40,552 nt of DNA from an uncultured Collinsella sp. (GTDB lineage Bacteria; Actinomycetota; Coriobacteriia; Coriobacteriales; Coriobacteriaceae), in NCBI GenBank assembly GCA_900542945.1, contig UQPI01000018.1:1-40552 (forward strand), written 5' to 3'. Positions 25,016 to 34,096 of this stretch are shown here, piece by piece. Numbering within the stretch: position 1 is the first letter of the stretch; every line of letters starts with the position of its first letter. The notes under the pieces were generated by a model. The model saw only the letters and a program-made list of their open reading frames with translations, was not told where the DNA came from and made no database searches. The position numbers and the translations under genes are program-made.

Positions 25016-25714
25016 CTAGCGCTTATCCCTCCGGGACAAAAGAAGTGCGGCTATAAATGCGATGATTGCAAGTGTCAGCAACACCAAAAGCAACGTGAGC
25101 GTGTTGTCGCCTGTTGCCACCAGACCAAGCAAACCGGGCTTCTTGCTGTCAGCAGACTGCATGGGGATCTTCTCGCCATCGTCCTCGGCGGTGATTTCCC
25201 AGCGAATGGTCTTGTTTGCGTCGGTAACCTCGTTGCCCACCGATGTCGGAACGTTTAGCTGCAAATTAAGCACCGTGCTGCCATCGCTCGTAAACGTGGC
25301 GATTTGCGTGGGATAAGCGAACACGCTGCCCGGTGTTCCTGTCTGGAGCCAACCTGCAGAGCCATCGCCCGCCGACGCCGTTAGGGTAATGGGCGACAGC
25401 AGGCGTGCCGTCTCGTGATCGACAACGGCACGCACAAACACGCGCACCTGGGACTTTACGCCCGTGGCACGAATCTCTATCTGCTGATCACGCACATCGC
25501 CAGGCATCAGATCTTTAAAGGCCAAAAACAGATCGGGCTCCCCCGAGGAGTCCGTCGCCCCCGAGACCGTCAGCTGACGCGCATTTCCGTCATAGGCAAT
25601 CGCGGGAGTATCGGCAAACGCACGGGCAGGAACGGCGAGCGCGACCACGCAGAAAATGGCCGCGACCACACAACGCAAGGAACGCGCAACGTCTTTGAAA
25701 ATCGGTAAAGCCAT
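25016..25714 (-). CDS. Exported protein with C-terminal sortase-like anchor (LVATGD)
   Basis: A 232-residue protein. It has a standard Sec signal peptide (positive N-terminus, hydrophobic core, AFA-DT cleavage near residue 35) and a beta-rich ectodomain of about 145 residues. The C-terminus has LVATGDN, a ~20-residue hydrophobic helix and RRDKR, the layout of a sortase substrate with LVATG in place of LPxTG. It starts at 25714, just after the stop of the preceding gene, with GGAGGT inside that gene's end. It is the last gene of the surface operon and may anchor the other exported proteins to the wall or membrane. No close family is recognised. Confidence 0.8.
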   Translation of the reverse strand: MALPIFKDVARSLRCVVAAIFCVVALAVPARAFADTPAIAYDGNARQLTVSGATDSSGEPDLFLAFKDLMPGDVRDQQIEIRATGVKSQVRVFVRAVVDHETARLLSPITLTASAGDGSAGWLQTGTPGSVFAYPTQIATFTSDGSTVLNLQLNVPTSVGNEVTDANKTIRWEITAEDDGEKIPMQSADSKKPGLLGLVATGDNTLTLLLVLLTLAIIAFIAALLLSRRDKR

Positions 25715-25716
25715 GC

Positions 25717-26286
25717 TTACGCACCTCCGTGCGGCGGCACCAGCACGCCATCTTTGACCGTACAGTTCCATGCCTCGGTGACCGCATCGTCGGGCGTAGA
25801 CTGAATCGCTTGGGTCGAGATGTCAACGACTAGGTTTTTACCATCTGCCTTCTTCTCGGACACGCTCTTGATGAGCACGCCCGTCTTGTCGAGCGGCGCA
25901 ACAGGAGACGTCCAATAGTAGAACCCGTCGGCCGAGCGAACCCAAGACGAGTCGCTGCCAGTAGTTGAGGCATTGGACACGTTGCCCCACACAATTGCGT
26001 AGTCGGTACCCTCGACCGGCTCATCCCACAGGTGTGCGCCATCCTGGTCCTGCCAGTAGATATCCACCGCAACACGCAGGTATGCCGGAGCCGAGCCCTT
26101 GTTTGTAATCATGACGTCGCTCTTCATGTTGTCATTGAGCGTTTCGTCCACCGAGGGCGCCACCGAACCAAAGCCGAACTCGTTGACCAGCACGCCCGTA
26201 ACCGAAAGCCACGCAAAGGTACCGGCAGCGCCAGCCAAAAGAAGAACGCCGACAAGGAGAGCGACGATCTGCTTGCGCTTAGTCAT
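25717..26286 (-). CDS. SipW-class exported protein (TasA/CalY-like signal segment), third copy
   Basis: A 189-residue protein. The N-terminus (MTKRKQIVALLVGVLLLAG followed by AAGTFAWLS) matches the SipW-cognate signal segment seen in TasA/camelysin-type exported proteins, in which GT(F/Y)A follows the hydrophobic core. The mature part is beta-rich with repeated aromatic residues (YIVW-like strands, FYYWTSP). The start lies 1 nt after the stop of the giant gene, with AGGGAGGAC upstream, so translation is coupled. It is likely processed by the SipW peptidase encoded at the head of the operon. It may be a minor fibre subunit or adaptor; the role is inferred. Confidence 0.8.
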   Translation of the reverse strand: MTKRKQIVALLVGVLLLAGAAGTFAWLSVTGVLVNEFGFGSVAPSVDETLNDNMKSDVMITNKGSAPAYLRVAVDIYWQDQDGAHLWDEPVEGTDYAIVWGNVSNASTTGSDSSWVRSADGFYYWTSPVAPLDKTGVLIKSVSEKKADGKNLVVDISTQAIQSTPDDAVTEAWNCTVKDGVLVPPHGGA

Positions 26287-26287
26287 C

Positions 26288-29200
26288 CTAGTCCTCCCTC
26301 CTCAGCGTGCCGCTTTCCCAAACATTCTTGGCACGCGAGCCACCATCGACCCATTTGTCATTCGTGCGCGTGTTGACGCACGTCACCACTGTGTCGCTCA
26401 CGCTCGAGGCAGACGAGATGATGAGCTCGGCAGATTTGCCGGGCGCCTTGCCCGGCGTGCTCAGCTCGCCCTCGTAACGCCACGCCCAAGCCGTATCTTC
26501 CTCAACGGTATAGATGCCCGCCGGTGCGGCAAATTGCACGCTGCCGATATACCAGGTCTCGTCGTTTTCCTGCTGCGTTTTATCGACCTTAACTTCGACC
26601 ATACGCGTCTCGGCTGGAGAATCCTTCGATGCCTTCCGTGTCACCTTAAAGCGGAACGTCTGTCCCATAGCGCTGGCATCGGTAGTCTTTTTAACGATCT
26701 TCAATGCATGAGTCTGGGCAAAGTTGAATACGGCATTGCCGTCACCCTGGTCGCCTTCGCCCGTCATCTTGGACTCCAAACGGTTGGCTAGGTCGAACGA
26801 GCCATTGCCCGAGCCCAAGCTGTAGAGCGAGACATACTGGTCGTTAACGGGTTCCTCTGTCATGGACGCATCAGGACCGTAGCTCGCCCGCTTAACGGTA
26901 ACAGTCAGCTTCGTTCCCATAAACGGCTCGGCAAAGCAGACCTTAAAGGGTGCCTGGTCGGCACTGTTGTCGACTGTGTTGGCGGCGTTGGGATCGAGCA
27001 GCCACTTAAGCCGCGCGGTCATTGTTTTAGGGTTAGTGGAATCGGATGTGTCGTTGGCAGTCACACGATACGTCACGGGATACAGGTCCATGTCGCCCTT
27101 AATTGGCTCGTCCTTAAACACATCCCAAGGCTTCGTATCACCATCGGCGCCCACATATCGCCACTCCAAGAAGAGCTCACGCATATCGCCATTGGCGGCC
27201 GCACGCTCATCGAGCAGCGCGACGATCTTGGAATGGGCGTCCGGGTCGTATGCCACGGACTTTTGCTCCATCATGGGATTCCCGCTGTTGTCATAGACGG
27301 GGCGGCCGTTCTCATCCATTTTGGGAACATCAACCGTATAGACGAAGCCGGACTTGCCGTCCTGCGCACGCTCGTCGCCCGAGTCGACCGTCGCCGTAAA
27401 GAGAACCGACCCGTCGACACCGTGATAGCGCACCTTATGCGGCGCAATCTTGTACACCGCAGTGTACATCGCGCTCTTAAAGGGCTCATTGCCCTCGAGG
27501 GGATACTTGTCGTCACCGGTCATCAGGGTGTACTTGTTATCGGATTCATAGTCACGCGACCAGCCGACAAAGTCGTACTTGGTGCCATCCTTGCCGACAA
27601 CCTCAGTTGCAGCTTTTACCTCCAGCGAAATTTGATCACCAGAGTCGGTCCGCGAAAGATAACGCACAGAACCGGGGTCATCCAGATTGGCATCGATATT
27701 CGATTGAACACGCACCGCGCTGGCGCGGTAGACCGGATACAACTCCATGGGGGCCTTGACCACGGTGCTTTTATTCACCATGGAAACGTCGTCCGACCAA
27801 ACGACATAACCGTTGCCAGCTACCGGCTTAGTTTCCGTCCAGCCCACGAAGGCATTGTATGCGTTTGTTGCAGCATCGATATCGCCGACGTTATACGTTG
27901 GCAGCGGGATGCCGTCCTTAAGGCTGCCGAGAGAATCGCCCTGCTGGGCTACCTTACCGTCCACATCCCTGGCATTGAGATGGTACACAACCGCCAACGG
28001 CGAATAGTACGCCACAAATGTATAGGCCCCGCCGGGTTCCACCTGATGGGAATACGAGTTATCGCCGTTAGGTTCGATGTCTTCAACTTCGCCATTCGGA
28101 AGCTCGATCTCAACCTTCTGCAACTTATACAGCTCACCGCCTGCTTTATAAACCGGAGTCGTGACGTCAGGGGTCACCGTTGCCGTAGCAGGGTCGGTGC
28201 CCGCGTTGATAACGGGATCGATGTCGTACCTAGGCACATTAACCTTGTCCGTGCCCTTAAAACCGGCGCGATACAGGTTGGTGGTGTACCTAACATCGTA
28301 CTTCGCGTACACCGGATAGGCATCCTGCCACTGGGTGACCTTAAAATCTGGTTTCACCAGATACGGTTCGGCCTTATCCGGGTCAGAAGTGGTGAAGGAA
28401 TCGCCCTCGACATCGTAGATATACTTCCAGACGTCAGAATCCCTCTGGACCTCGGCGGTCGAAATCCAGCCCAGGAACTTATAGCCCGGCACGGCCATGT
28501 CGGCATCGGTCGGGGAAGCTTCGAGGGTCAGGGGGCTCTCATACGATCCCTTCTCACCATCTTCTGGCTTTTCGGCCACTTTAACCGACTTATTAACATG
28601 CGGGTAGTAATACGTGAACGTCGGATCCGCCCCGTTCACCTTGGTCTGCAGCAAGTTACTCTCATAGCGCCGCGTGGCAGTCCTCACGACATTATCGCCC
28701 TTGTTGTAGAAATTAACGTCCGTGGTAATCATCGCGCGAACGTAGTACTTCTTATCTGTACGCACCATGCTCTCGATGGGATTTTTCACATATGTCCAAT
28801 ATTCACCATCGCGCTCAAGCGTCCAGAAATTCAGGCGATAGCGATCATTCACCGGTTTGACCGTTACGTTCAGCGAAGCCGAAGTCCAAGTATCGCTTAG
28901 CGTTGCAGCGCCTGGAAAATCGGTATCGGCATAGAGGTTTTTTAGAGTATCGGCTCCCGTATCGTTTTTAACGTTGTGCGAGTACGCGTTAAGGGGACTC
29001 ACGACAAGGGTTTCCTTCGTGAAGCGCGTGCCACACGTTTCATAACTATCCTTTATACCGTGGTCAACATGCTCCGGGCCCCAGTGGACGACGTTTTCAC
29101 GCACGAAGGTACTACCGACGTTTTCCTCAAAGGGCGTTTGATAGCGATTCCAAACGGAACAAAGTAGCTTGCTGTCCGTAAACTCATGGTTGGTATAAGC

Positions 29201-31744
29201 CCGAACGTAATAATCCACGCGGTACTCAAAGCGGGCGATGTAGGTATGCGGCGCGGTTAAATCGACATCGGCGGGGGGCGGATAGCTGGGATCGCGGCTT
29301 ACGCGCACCTCGAGCGGGGCATCCTCGGTTCCCTTGTTTTCATACCAACCCAAGAAGCGATAGCCGTCGGGCAGGGTGCCGTCCTTGGATATAGCATTGC
29401 CGGATACATCGAGCACCTGCACGGTATACGCGCTTGTGCCATCTTCTGCAGTCCCAACCTTAACGTAAGTTTTGCCCACGCCTTCGCGCTTAGTTTTATC
29501 ATCCGGGTCGTGGCCTTCAAACTCCGTCAGGATGTTCGACACGTAGTCGCTGTACACGGGATAGAAATCGGTAGGCCCGACCACGGTGATCTCGCTACCC
29601 GCAGGATAGAATGCTCCCTTGTTTTTCAGATCAGCCAGCTGAGTAGAGGTGATGGCGGCATAGGCACCGTTCTTCCCGGCCTCGTTGCTAGGCTGCGAGG
29701 TCCAGCCGATAAACGTTGCGCTGTCGGAAAGCCCCTCGCGGTCTGCAGGAGCCGTAGGCGTCACATCCACACCGTAGCGATACCAATCAACTGACTTGTT
29801 GTGCGCATCACCGGTTTTCCAATCAAGCGTCTCACCCTTAGCGTTATAGAACAGTACCTGCGCCTCGTACGAAGCAATAAACAGGTCGTTGCCCTTAAAG
29901 GCCTCGGCCCCCTTCGCGTTATCGGCGGTATAGCTCGACGTTATCTCGTGCGCTTCGTTCTTCTGGACCTGCTTGCCAGCCTTAACGGCATCGGCATCGG
30001 TCTTGCCGTTAAGCCAGCTGTTATCGGCATCGATGCGGTTCACGTTGACTCCGGGCTCGCGGAACCAGCCCATGAAGCGATAACCGCCGTTGGCATCGGT
30101 CAAGCCCTTGGGCTTTGCGGAGGTATCCTGCCTAAACGTCACCGATGTATCGCCCTGGGCCAAGCCCTGAGCCGTTCCCGCCAGCACGGCGCTCACGGCA
30201 AAGGCGTACGGATCCGAGGTCGCTTGATCAATACCGAGTTTGGTTGCCGTAATTGTCGCGGTACCCGCACCGGGAAAATCGATCGTCGCCTTAACGCTCT
30301 GGCCATGCACGGGGATATTCAGCTTGTAATCCATCGCCCACTCATTGGTGTGCTGGCCACCCAGGGCATCGTCGTTGGCGGTCGAGCGCATGGTGCCGGC
30401 ACAGAAATCGTAGTCGTGCTCTTCCCACAGCTCACGCGTGGTGTAGCGCTCGTCATCCCACGGACCATAGCCATCACCCTTGGTGGTGCCGTCGCCACCA
30501 AACGAGGGGATTTTCTTTTTGGCAGGGTTGCCCTGGCTGTTGCCAGAAAGGCTCACGCTCGGCTTAAAGTAGCACTCGGTGACCGTGGCATCATCCTTGT
30601 TGGCACGCGCGGCAATGCCGCCCAGGTTCACATCGTTTTGAATGATGGGAATCACGGCGATGGGATTGTACTGGCGCGAACTCAAATCGCCCGCAAAATG
30701 GCTGCGGACGAGCTCGTTGCCCTCGGCGGTCAAAATTCGGCCCGCCAGGCCGCCTGTCCACGCACGCGTCACGGCGACGACGCCCACATATGACGCGGCA
30801 TAGCTGTAGCACTGCGCCGTCGAGAAGCAGTCGATAATCTTGGCCTCGCCCGCCATGCAGCCCACAAAACCCGAGGCGTACACGTTGTTGCCGCCCAGGG
30901 CGCCAATGGCCACGTCGTACTTATTGGTTACGTCGGTCATGCCCTTCTCGGCAATCGAGCCGTCGTCCTTACGCGTCGGCGTCACGCGGCAGTACTCGAT
31001 AGTCGAGTTCTTAACGTAGCCGGCAAACGCCGCCATATACAGACCCTCACCGCCGAGCGCCTGCACGCCCGAGGTCGCATTGTTGACGGCACGGCCGCCA
31101 CGGACCTCGCAGTTGTAGAGGGTGCAGCCGTCGAGCTCGCCGGCGATGAGACCGCCCTCAAAGCCTGCGTTGGTAATGAGGTTGAGAGCATTGTTGGCGC
31201 AGGTCACGTGCAGCGTGCTCTCCATGACCATAACGTTTTCGAAGCGCGTATTGACGGCCTTGCCCACGATAATGCCACCGCGGAAGTCCGCCCACACGTT
31301 GGCGTCCTTGACCAGGAAGTTTTTGATGGTGGCACCGTTGGTCTCGGCAAAAAATCCCGTATCGCGCTCGGGGTCAAAAGCGTCTTTATCGTAGTTCAGG
31401 CCCTCAACGGTGTGGTTTTGACCATCGAACACGCCCTTAAACGGATGCTCCTTGTTGCCAAACGACAGATGCTTAACGGTGTTTGCAACGATGGCTTTCA
31501 TGTCGTCGCTGTCGAGCTCAATGTCGTTATCGAGATAAACGTGCCAGCCGGACGTATCGCGCTCGCGCGACAGCGCCACACACAACAAAAAGTCAGCCTC
31601 GTTTTTGATGTGGAATTCGTTTTTGTTCTCGGGCACGTCCTCGGCATGCACCACCGTTGGCAGCGCCATAACGCAGCAAAAGACAATCGCTGCGACGGCA
31701 ACCAGCCTGCTAAGCATGCCCCGGTTTATGTTCTTGATCTTCAT
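26288..31744 (-). CDS. Giant secreted protein: beta-helix, InlB-like repeats, Cna-B-like C-terminus
   Basis: An 1818-residue protein. Its Sec signal peptide is cleaved after VVHA (residue 34). Residues ~45-440 form a right-handed beta-helix-like region with GLUG-type turns (GGIIVGKA, GGLIAGELDGC, GGIAARANKDDATVTECYF). The long middle region (~480-1600) has InlB/Listeria-Bacteroides-type repeats marked by FxGW: YRFMGWF, ATFIGWT, YRFLGWY, YKFLGWI, NAFVGWT and YDFVGWS, plus decayed copies. Near the C-terminus ALKIVKKTTDAS...PAGIYTVEED resembles a Cna-B/SpaA-like domain. No C-terminal anchor is present: it ends SGTLRRED without a membrane helix. It sits between two SipW-class proteins with gaps of 1-3 nt. 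It is probably an adhesin or structural surface protein held by its partners. Confidence 0.88.
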   Translation of the reverse strand: MKIKNINRGMLSRLVAVAAIVFCCVMALPTVVHAEDVPENKNEFHIKNEADFLLCVALSRERDTSGWHVYLDNDIELDSDDMKAIVANTVKHLSFGNKEHPFKGVFDGQNHTVEGLNYDKDAFDPERDTGFFAETNGATIKNFLVKDANVWADFRGGIIVGKAVNTRFENVMVMESTLHVTCANNALNLITNAGFEGGLIAGELDGCTLYNCEVRGGRAVNNATSGVQALGGEGLYMAAFAGYVKNSTIEYCRVTPTRKDDGSIAEKGMTDVTNKYDVAIGALGGNNVYASGFVGCMAGEAKIIDCFSTAQCYSYAASYVGVVAVTRAWTGGLAGRILTAEGNELVRSHFAGDLSSRQYNPIAVIPIIQNDVNLGGIAARANKDDATVTECYFKPSVSLSGNSQGNPAKKKIPSFGGDGTTKGDGYGPWDDERYTTRELWEEHDYDFCAGTMRSTANDDALGGQHTNEWAMDYKLNIPVHGQSVKATIDFPGAGTATITATKLGIDQATSDPYAFAVSAVLAGTAQGLAQGDTSVTFRQDTSAKPKGLTDANGGYRFMGWFREPGVNVNRIDADNSWLNGKTDADAVKAGKQVQKNEAHEITSSYTADNAKGAEAFKGNDLFIASYEAQVLFYNAKGETLDWKTGDAHNKSVDWYRYGVDVTPTAPADREGLSDSATFIGWTSQPSNEAGKNGAYAAITSTQLADLKNKGAFYPAGSEITVVGPTDFYPVYSDYVSNILTEFEGHDPDDKTKREGVGKTYVKVGTAEDGTSAYTVQVLDVSGNAISKDGTLPDGYRFLGWYENKGTEDAPLEVRVSRDPSYPPPADVDLTAPHTYIARFEYRVDYYVRAYTNHEFTDSKLLCSVWNRYQTPFEENVGSTFVRENVVHWGPEHVDHGIKDSYETCGTRFTKETLVVSPLNAYSHNVKNDTGADTLKNLYADTDFPGAATLSDTWTSASLNVTVKPVNDRYRLNFWTLERDGEYWTYVKNPIESMVRTDKKYYVRAMITTDVNFYNKGDNVVRTATRRYESNLLQTKVNGADPTFTYYYPHVNKSVKVAEKPEDGEKGSYESPLTLEASPTDADMAVPGYKFLGWISTAEVQRDSDVWKYIYDVEGDSFTTSDPDKAEPYLVKPDFKVTQWQDAYPVYAKYDVRYTTNLYRAGFKGTDKVNVPRYDIDPVINAGTDPATATVTPDVTTPVYKAGGELYKLQKVEIELPNGEVEDIEPNGDNSYSHQVEPGGAYTFVAYYSPLAVVYHLNARDVDGKVAQQGDSLGSLKDGIPLPTYNVGDIDAATNAYNAFVGWTETKPVAGNGYVVWSDDVSMVNKSTVVKAPMELYPVYRASAVRVQSNIDANLDDPGSVRYLSRTDSGDQISLEVKAATEVVGKDGTKYDFVGWSRDYESDNKYTLMTGDDKYPLEGNEPFKSAMYTAVYKIAPHKVRYHGVDGSVLFTATVDSGDERAQDGKSGFVYTVDVPKMDENGRPVYDNSGNPMMEQKSVAYDPDAHSKIVALLDERAAANGDMRELFLEWRYVGADGDTKPWDVFKDEPIKGDMDLYPVTYRVTANDTSDSTNPKTMTARLKWLLDPNAANTVDNSADQAPFKVCFAEPFMGTKLTVTVKRASYGPDASMTEEPVNDQYVSLYSLGSGNGSFDLANRLESKMTGEGDQGDGNAVFNFAQTHALKIVKKTTDASAMGQTFRFKVTRKASKDSPAETRMVEVKVDKTQQENDETWYIGSVQFAAPAGIYTVEEDTAWAWRYEGELSTPGKAPGKSAELIISSASSVSDTVVTCVNTRTNDKWVDGGSRAKNVWESGTLRRED

Positions 31745-31747
31745 AGG

Positions 31748-32395
31748 CTAGTTCGCCTCCGGCCAGCCCACGACGTCAAGCACGTCGAGGACGGTATCGC
31801 TTGCATGCTGGTTTTTGGCCTGCACGGCCTGAACATCGATATCGAGCCTGAATGAGCCGCCGCGCGCGGCATCGTGGTAGTCGCCCACAAAGCGCAGCGA
31901 GTCCATGAGGCTTTCCGTCATGGCGCCGGGGTCGAGCGTGCCGCCACGCCCGGCCAATCCGCGGTAGTAGTACCACCCATCGCCGCCATCGATCCACGGG
32001 GACCCCTCGCCCGCGTTCACATGAAACGCAACGCTGCCCGAAGCATCCGCGCTCGAACCGTCGGGCGCCACCGACGTCATGTGCAGACGCGCGCGAACGT
32101 ACTCAGGCTGCGTGCCGACGTTCTCCACGCGCACAATGCGGCTGATGTCAGAACCCCCGGCCTTGGTGTCGGGATAGTCCCCGTGCTCGTTGGGCTCAAA
32201 CGGAATCTCCTCGCCCTGCTCGTTGAGGGTGTATTCGCAGACTCGTACCTTCACGCTGCCAAACGATAGAACGTTGTTCGCCGGAACCATATCAACGGTA
32301 AAAGCCAGCGTGCCGCACAGGCACGCCAGGGCCAACAGCGCCACCGCGGCAAGCGCCAAGGTGCGTTTCTGATTGTCGGAAAGATTATTGAGCAT
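31748..32395 (-). CDS. SipW-class exported protein, second copy
   Basis: A 215-residue protein. The N-terminus has a hydrophobic core followed by CGTLAFTVD, the SipW-type segment in a diverged form. The mature part contains a VSFGSVKVRVCEY-like opening and a WYYYRGL aromatic patch similar to the third copy (FYYWTSP), which suggests shared ancestry. Its stop lies 3 nt before the giant gene's start. The ATG at 32395 has no good ribosome binding site and follows a leader with a nine-C tract and a 13-bp hairpin, so expression may be low or switchable. Confidence 0.78.
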   Translation of the reverse strand: MLNNLSDNQKRTLALAAVALLALACLCGTLAFTVDMVPANNVLSFGSVKVRVCEYTLNEQGEEIPFEPNEHGDYPDTKAGGSDISRIVRVENVGTQPEYVRARLHMTSVAPDGSSADASGSVAFHVNAGEGSPWIDGGDGWYYYRGLAGRGGTLDPGAMTESLMDSLRFVGDYHDAARGGSFRLDIDVQAVQAKNQHASDTVLDVLDVVGWPEAN

Positions 32396-32417
32396 TACGT
32401 TCGCCAGTCGTCGATAA

Positions 32418-32472
32418 GGGGGGGGGCCGAGATCCCGACCCGAGTATAGGGGTGGGAGCGGGCCGGGATCTC
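32418..32472 (-). promoter_or_regulatory. Hairpin plus nine-C tract between SipW-class genes 1 and 2
   Basis: A 13-bp stem (32429-32441 with 32460-32472, one G-U pair in RNA) is followed on the coding strand by a run of nine C (32418-32426), 22 nt before the start codon at 32395. No U-run follows, so it is not a standard terminator. It more likely stabilises the upstream mRNA or partly uncouples the downstream genes. The homopolymer is a slippage candidate. Confidence 0.55.
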
Positions 32473-32491
32473 AGTGGAGGGGGTTGGATTA

Positions 32492-33178
32492 CTACAGGTC
32501 CTTAGCCCAATCCTTGGCAGCAACCTCAGCAGACGCAGCCGAGCCCTCAGTGGTGCTGTCTGCAGCGTAAACGAAGCAGTTGACCGTCATCTTGGCATCC
32601 TTGGCGAAATCCTTTTGCTCGGTCTCCTTGGGCGTAGTCACATTGCTGAACAGCTCACCGGTCCACTTGTCCTCGGTCTTGCTGGCAATAAGCGGAGTTG
32701 CCTCGGCCCCATCGCCAACATAAACGAAAAGGCCACCGAGATAATGAGTCGGCTCTCCCTCAACGGTGGTCGCATCAACGGCCTTCCAGCCAGAGTTAAT
32801 GGTGAAGTAAGTCTTCCTGGAATTAGCAGTCCCAGCAGACGCCGTCTCGTTCTTCACGAAAACGTACACATAAGCGTTTTCGGATCCCTTGCCAATACCG
32901 ACATTAGGATTCTTAGGAACAGACACGCCAGGGGCGAGCTTGGAGTTCGCAACCCATTTAGTCTCGGTCAGGTTGCCGTTGACCTTAGTGTTATCATCCG
33001 GAAGCGGCTGACTCGGATGATCGGGATCGGTAGTGGGCTTGTTAATGCCCGCAGTAGTGAAGTTGTTGGGCAGGCTCGACTGCGCCGTCAGCCATGCATA
33101 CGTTCCCACGCCGGCAGCCAATACCAGCAGCAACAGGGCGGCAATGATGCCGTAGCGCTTTTTCTTCTTGTTTTCCAT
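32492..33178 (-). CDS. SipW-class exported protein, first copy (likely major subunit)
   Basis: A 228-residue protein. A lysine-rich start (MENKKKKRYG), hydrophobic core and GTYAWLTAQS form the clearest SipW-cognate signal in the operon, comparable to TasA/camelysin-type proteins. The mature domain is rich in Thr, Asn and Lys and contains several beta-strand-like stretches (AYVYVFVKNE, GGLFVYVGDG). The start at 33178 follows AAAGGAAG. Its place right after sipW and before a stabilising hairpin suggests it is the most abundant product, perhaps a fibre subunit. That function is inferred from the SipW-TasA pairing known in Bacillus. Confidence 0.85.
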   Translation of the reverse strand: MENKKKKRYGIIAALLLLVLAAGVGTYAWLTAQSSLPNNFTTAGINKPTTDPDHPSQPLPDDNTKVNGNLTETKWVANSKLAPGVSVPKNPNVGIGKGSENAYVYVFVKNETASAGTANSRKTYFTINSGWKAVDATTVEGEPTHYLGGLFVYVGDGAEATPLIASKTEDKWTGELFSNVTTPKETEQKDFAKDAKMTVNCFVYAADSTTEGSAASAEVAAKDWAKDL

Positions 33179-33248
33179 CGTTCTCTTCCTTTCGAGAATC
33201 GCTTTCCCCGGCAACGGCCCCTACCGCCGCCGACGCTTTTCCCTGCCG

Positions 33249-33806
33249 CTATGAACGCCGCTCCCTCGCATGCGCGCGGGCATGCTTGCCCGCAGGCTCG
33301 TCGGGAACCATCCGATCGAGCACTATCGACGCCGCGACCAGCAGCGCCAGAACGGCCACCACAGCAAGCAAACCGGGCATCGTCGTGCAATATGCGTTGA
33401 CGAAGCCCAGGTAAGGGACACAAAAAGAGACAGTGCCAATCACGCGTGAAAAAGGCGTCTGCTCGGCATCGTGCATGATGGTTCCATCTGCATTTTTGTT
33501 TGCGATTCCCTGCGTGCCGATCATCTGCGCAGCAGGGTCGATCTCGTACACCTGGTGCGTCACCACGGCGCCGTCCGATCGGTAAAAGGTTGCATTGTCG
33601 CCCACGGTAATATCCGTTGGCTCAACCTGGCGGACAAACACCATGGAGCCAACGGGAAGATCGGGTTCCATAGAGCCCGAAAGCACAGCAAAGGGCATGT
33701 ATCCAAATGCGCGAGGCACAAAAGAAACAACGGCAAGGGCTATGACAAGCGCGAACGCCAAGCTACTCAAAAGTGCAATAAATCGTTTGAGTCTACGCGC
33801 AGCCAA
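33249..33806 (-). CDS. sipW: SipW-type signal peptidase I
   Basis: A 185-residue membrane peptidase. An N-terminal helix (about residues 8-33) is followed by SGSMEP with catalytic Ser45 and VVTHQVY with His84 where typical bacterial type I peptidases have lysine, which marks the ER/SipW subclass. A second helix lies near the C-terminus (LLAVVAVLALLVAASIVL). The start is taken as TTG at 33806, the best in-frame choice, with AAGGGGGATG about 13 nt upstream; it is weak and uncertain. It heads the surface operon and most likely cleaves the three SipW-class proteins encoded after it. Confidence 0.88.
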   Translation of the reverse strand: MAARRLKRFIALLSSLAFALVIALAVVSFVPRAFGYMPFAVLSGSMEPDLPVGSMVFVRQVEPTDITVGDNATFYRSDGAVVTHQVYEIDPAAQMIGTQGIANKNADGTIMHDAEQTPFSRVIGTVSFCVPYLGFVNAYCTTMPGLLAVVAVLALLVAASIVLDRMVPDEPAGKHARAHARERRS

Positions 33807-33932
33807 AGTGATAATTCATCCCCCTTGAGGACCTATTCGACCCATCCAAAGGTCAGCAAGTTTCAACAGGAACCGCAAGGCGCTTGAAAAGTGAGTCCGA
33901 AATAAGCCAATTTGGAATCTTTTCGTAATAAA

Positions 33933-33961
33933 AACATAGCAATGTGCTACACATTTTTCAA
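33933..33961 (-). promoter_or_regulatory. Candidate proximal promoter of the surface operon
   Basis: TTGAAA (33956-33961) and TATGTT (33933-33938) on the minus strand are spaced by exactly 17 nt, giving a leader of about 120 nt to sipW. Confidence 0.45.
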
Positions 33962-34096
33962 TGTTTTGTCGCTAAATGCTACTTATTTTGGCGTAAGTGG
34001 TCATTTATCCCCAAATTAGTCTGTTTTATCCAATATCTGTGACTAACCCCCTACGCAACTTCCCCATAGGGGGATCATTTTTTTTGCGAAACTAAA

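Noticed and set aside
26288..26400. Sortase signal at the end of the giant protein
   Set aside because: The C-terminus is hydrophilic (SRAKNVWESGTLRRED) with no LPxTG-like motif or membrane helix.
32429..32472. Intrinsic terminator between SipW-class genes 1 and 2
   Set aside because: The stem is followed by a C-run, not a U-run. It is more likely a stabilising or processing hairpin within the operon.
34047..34085. Plus-strand terminator upstream of sipW
   Set aside because: A stem with eight T follows, but no plus-strand gene precedes it and five bases separate stem and T-run. It is noted only as part of the control region.
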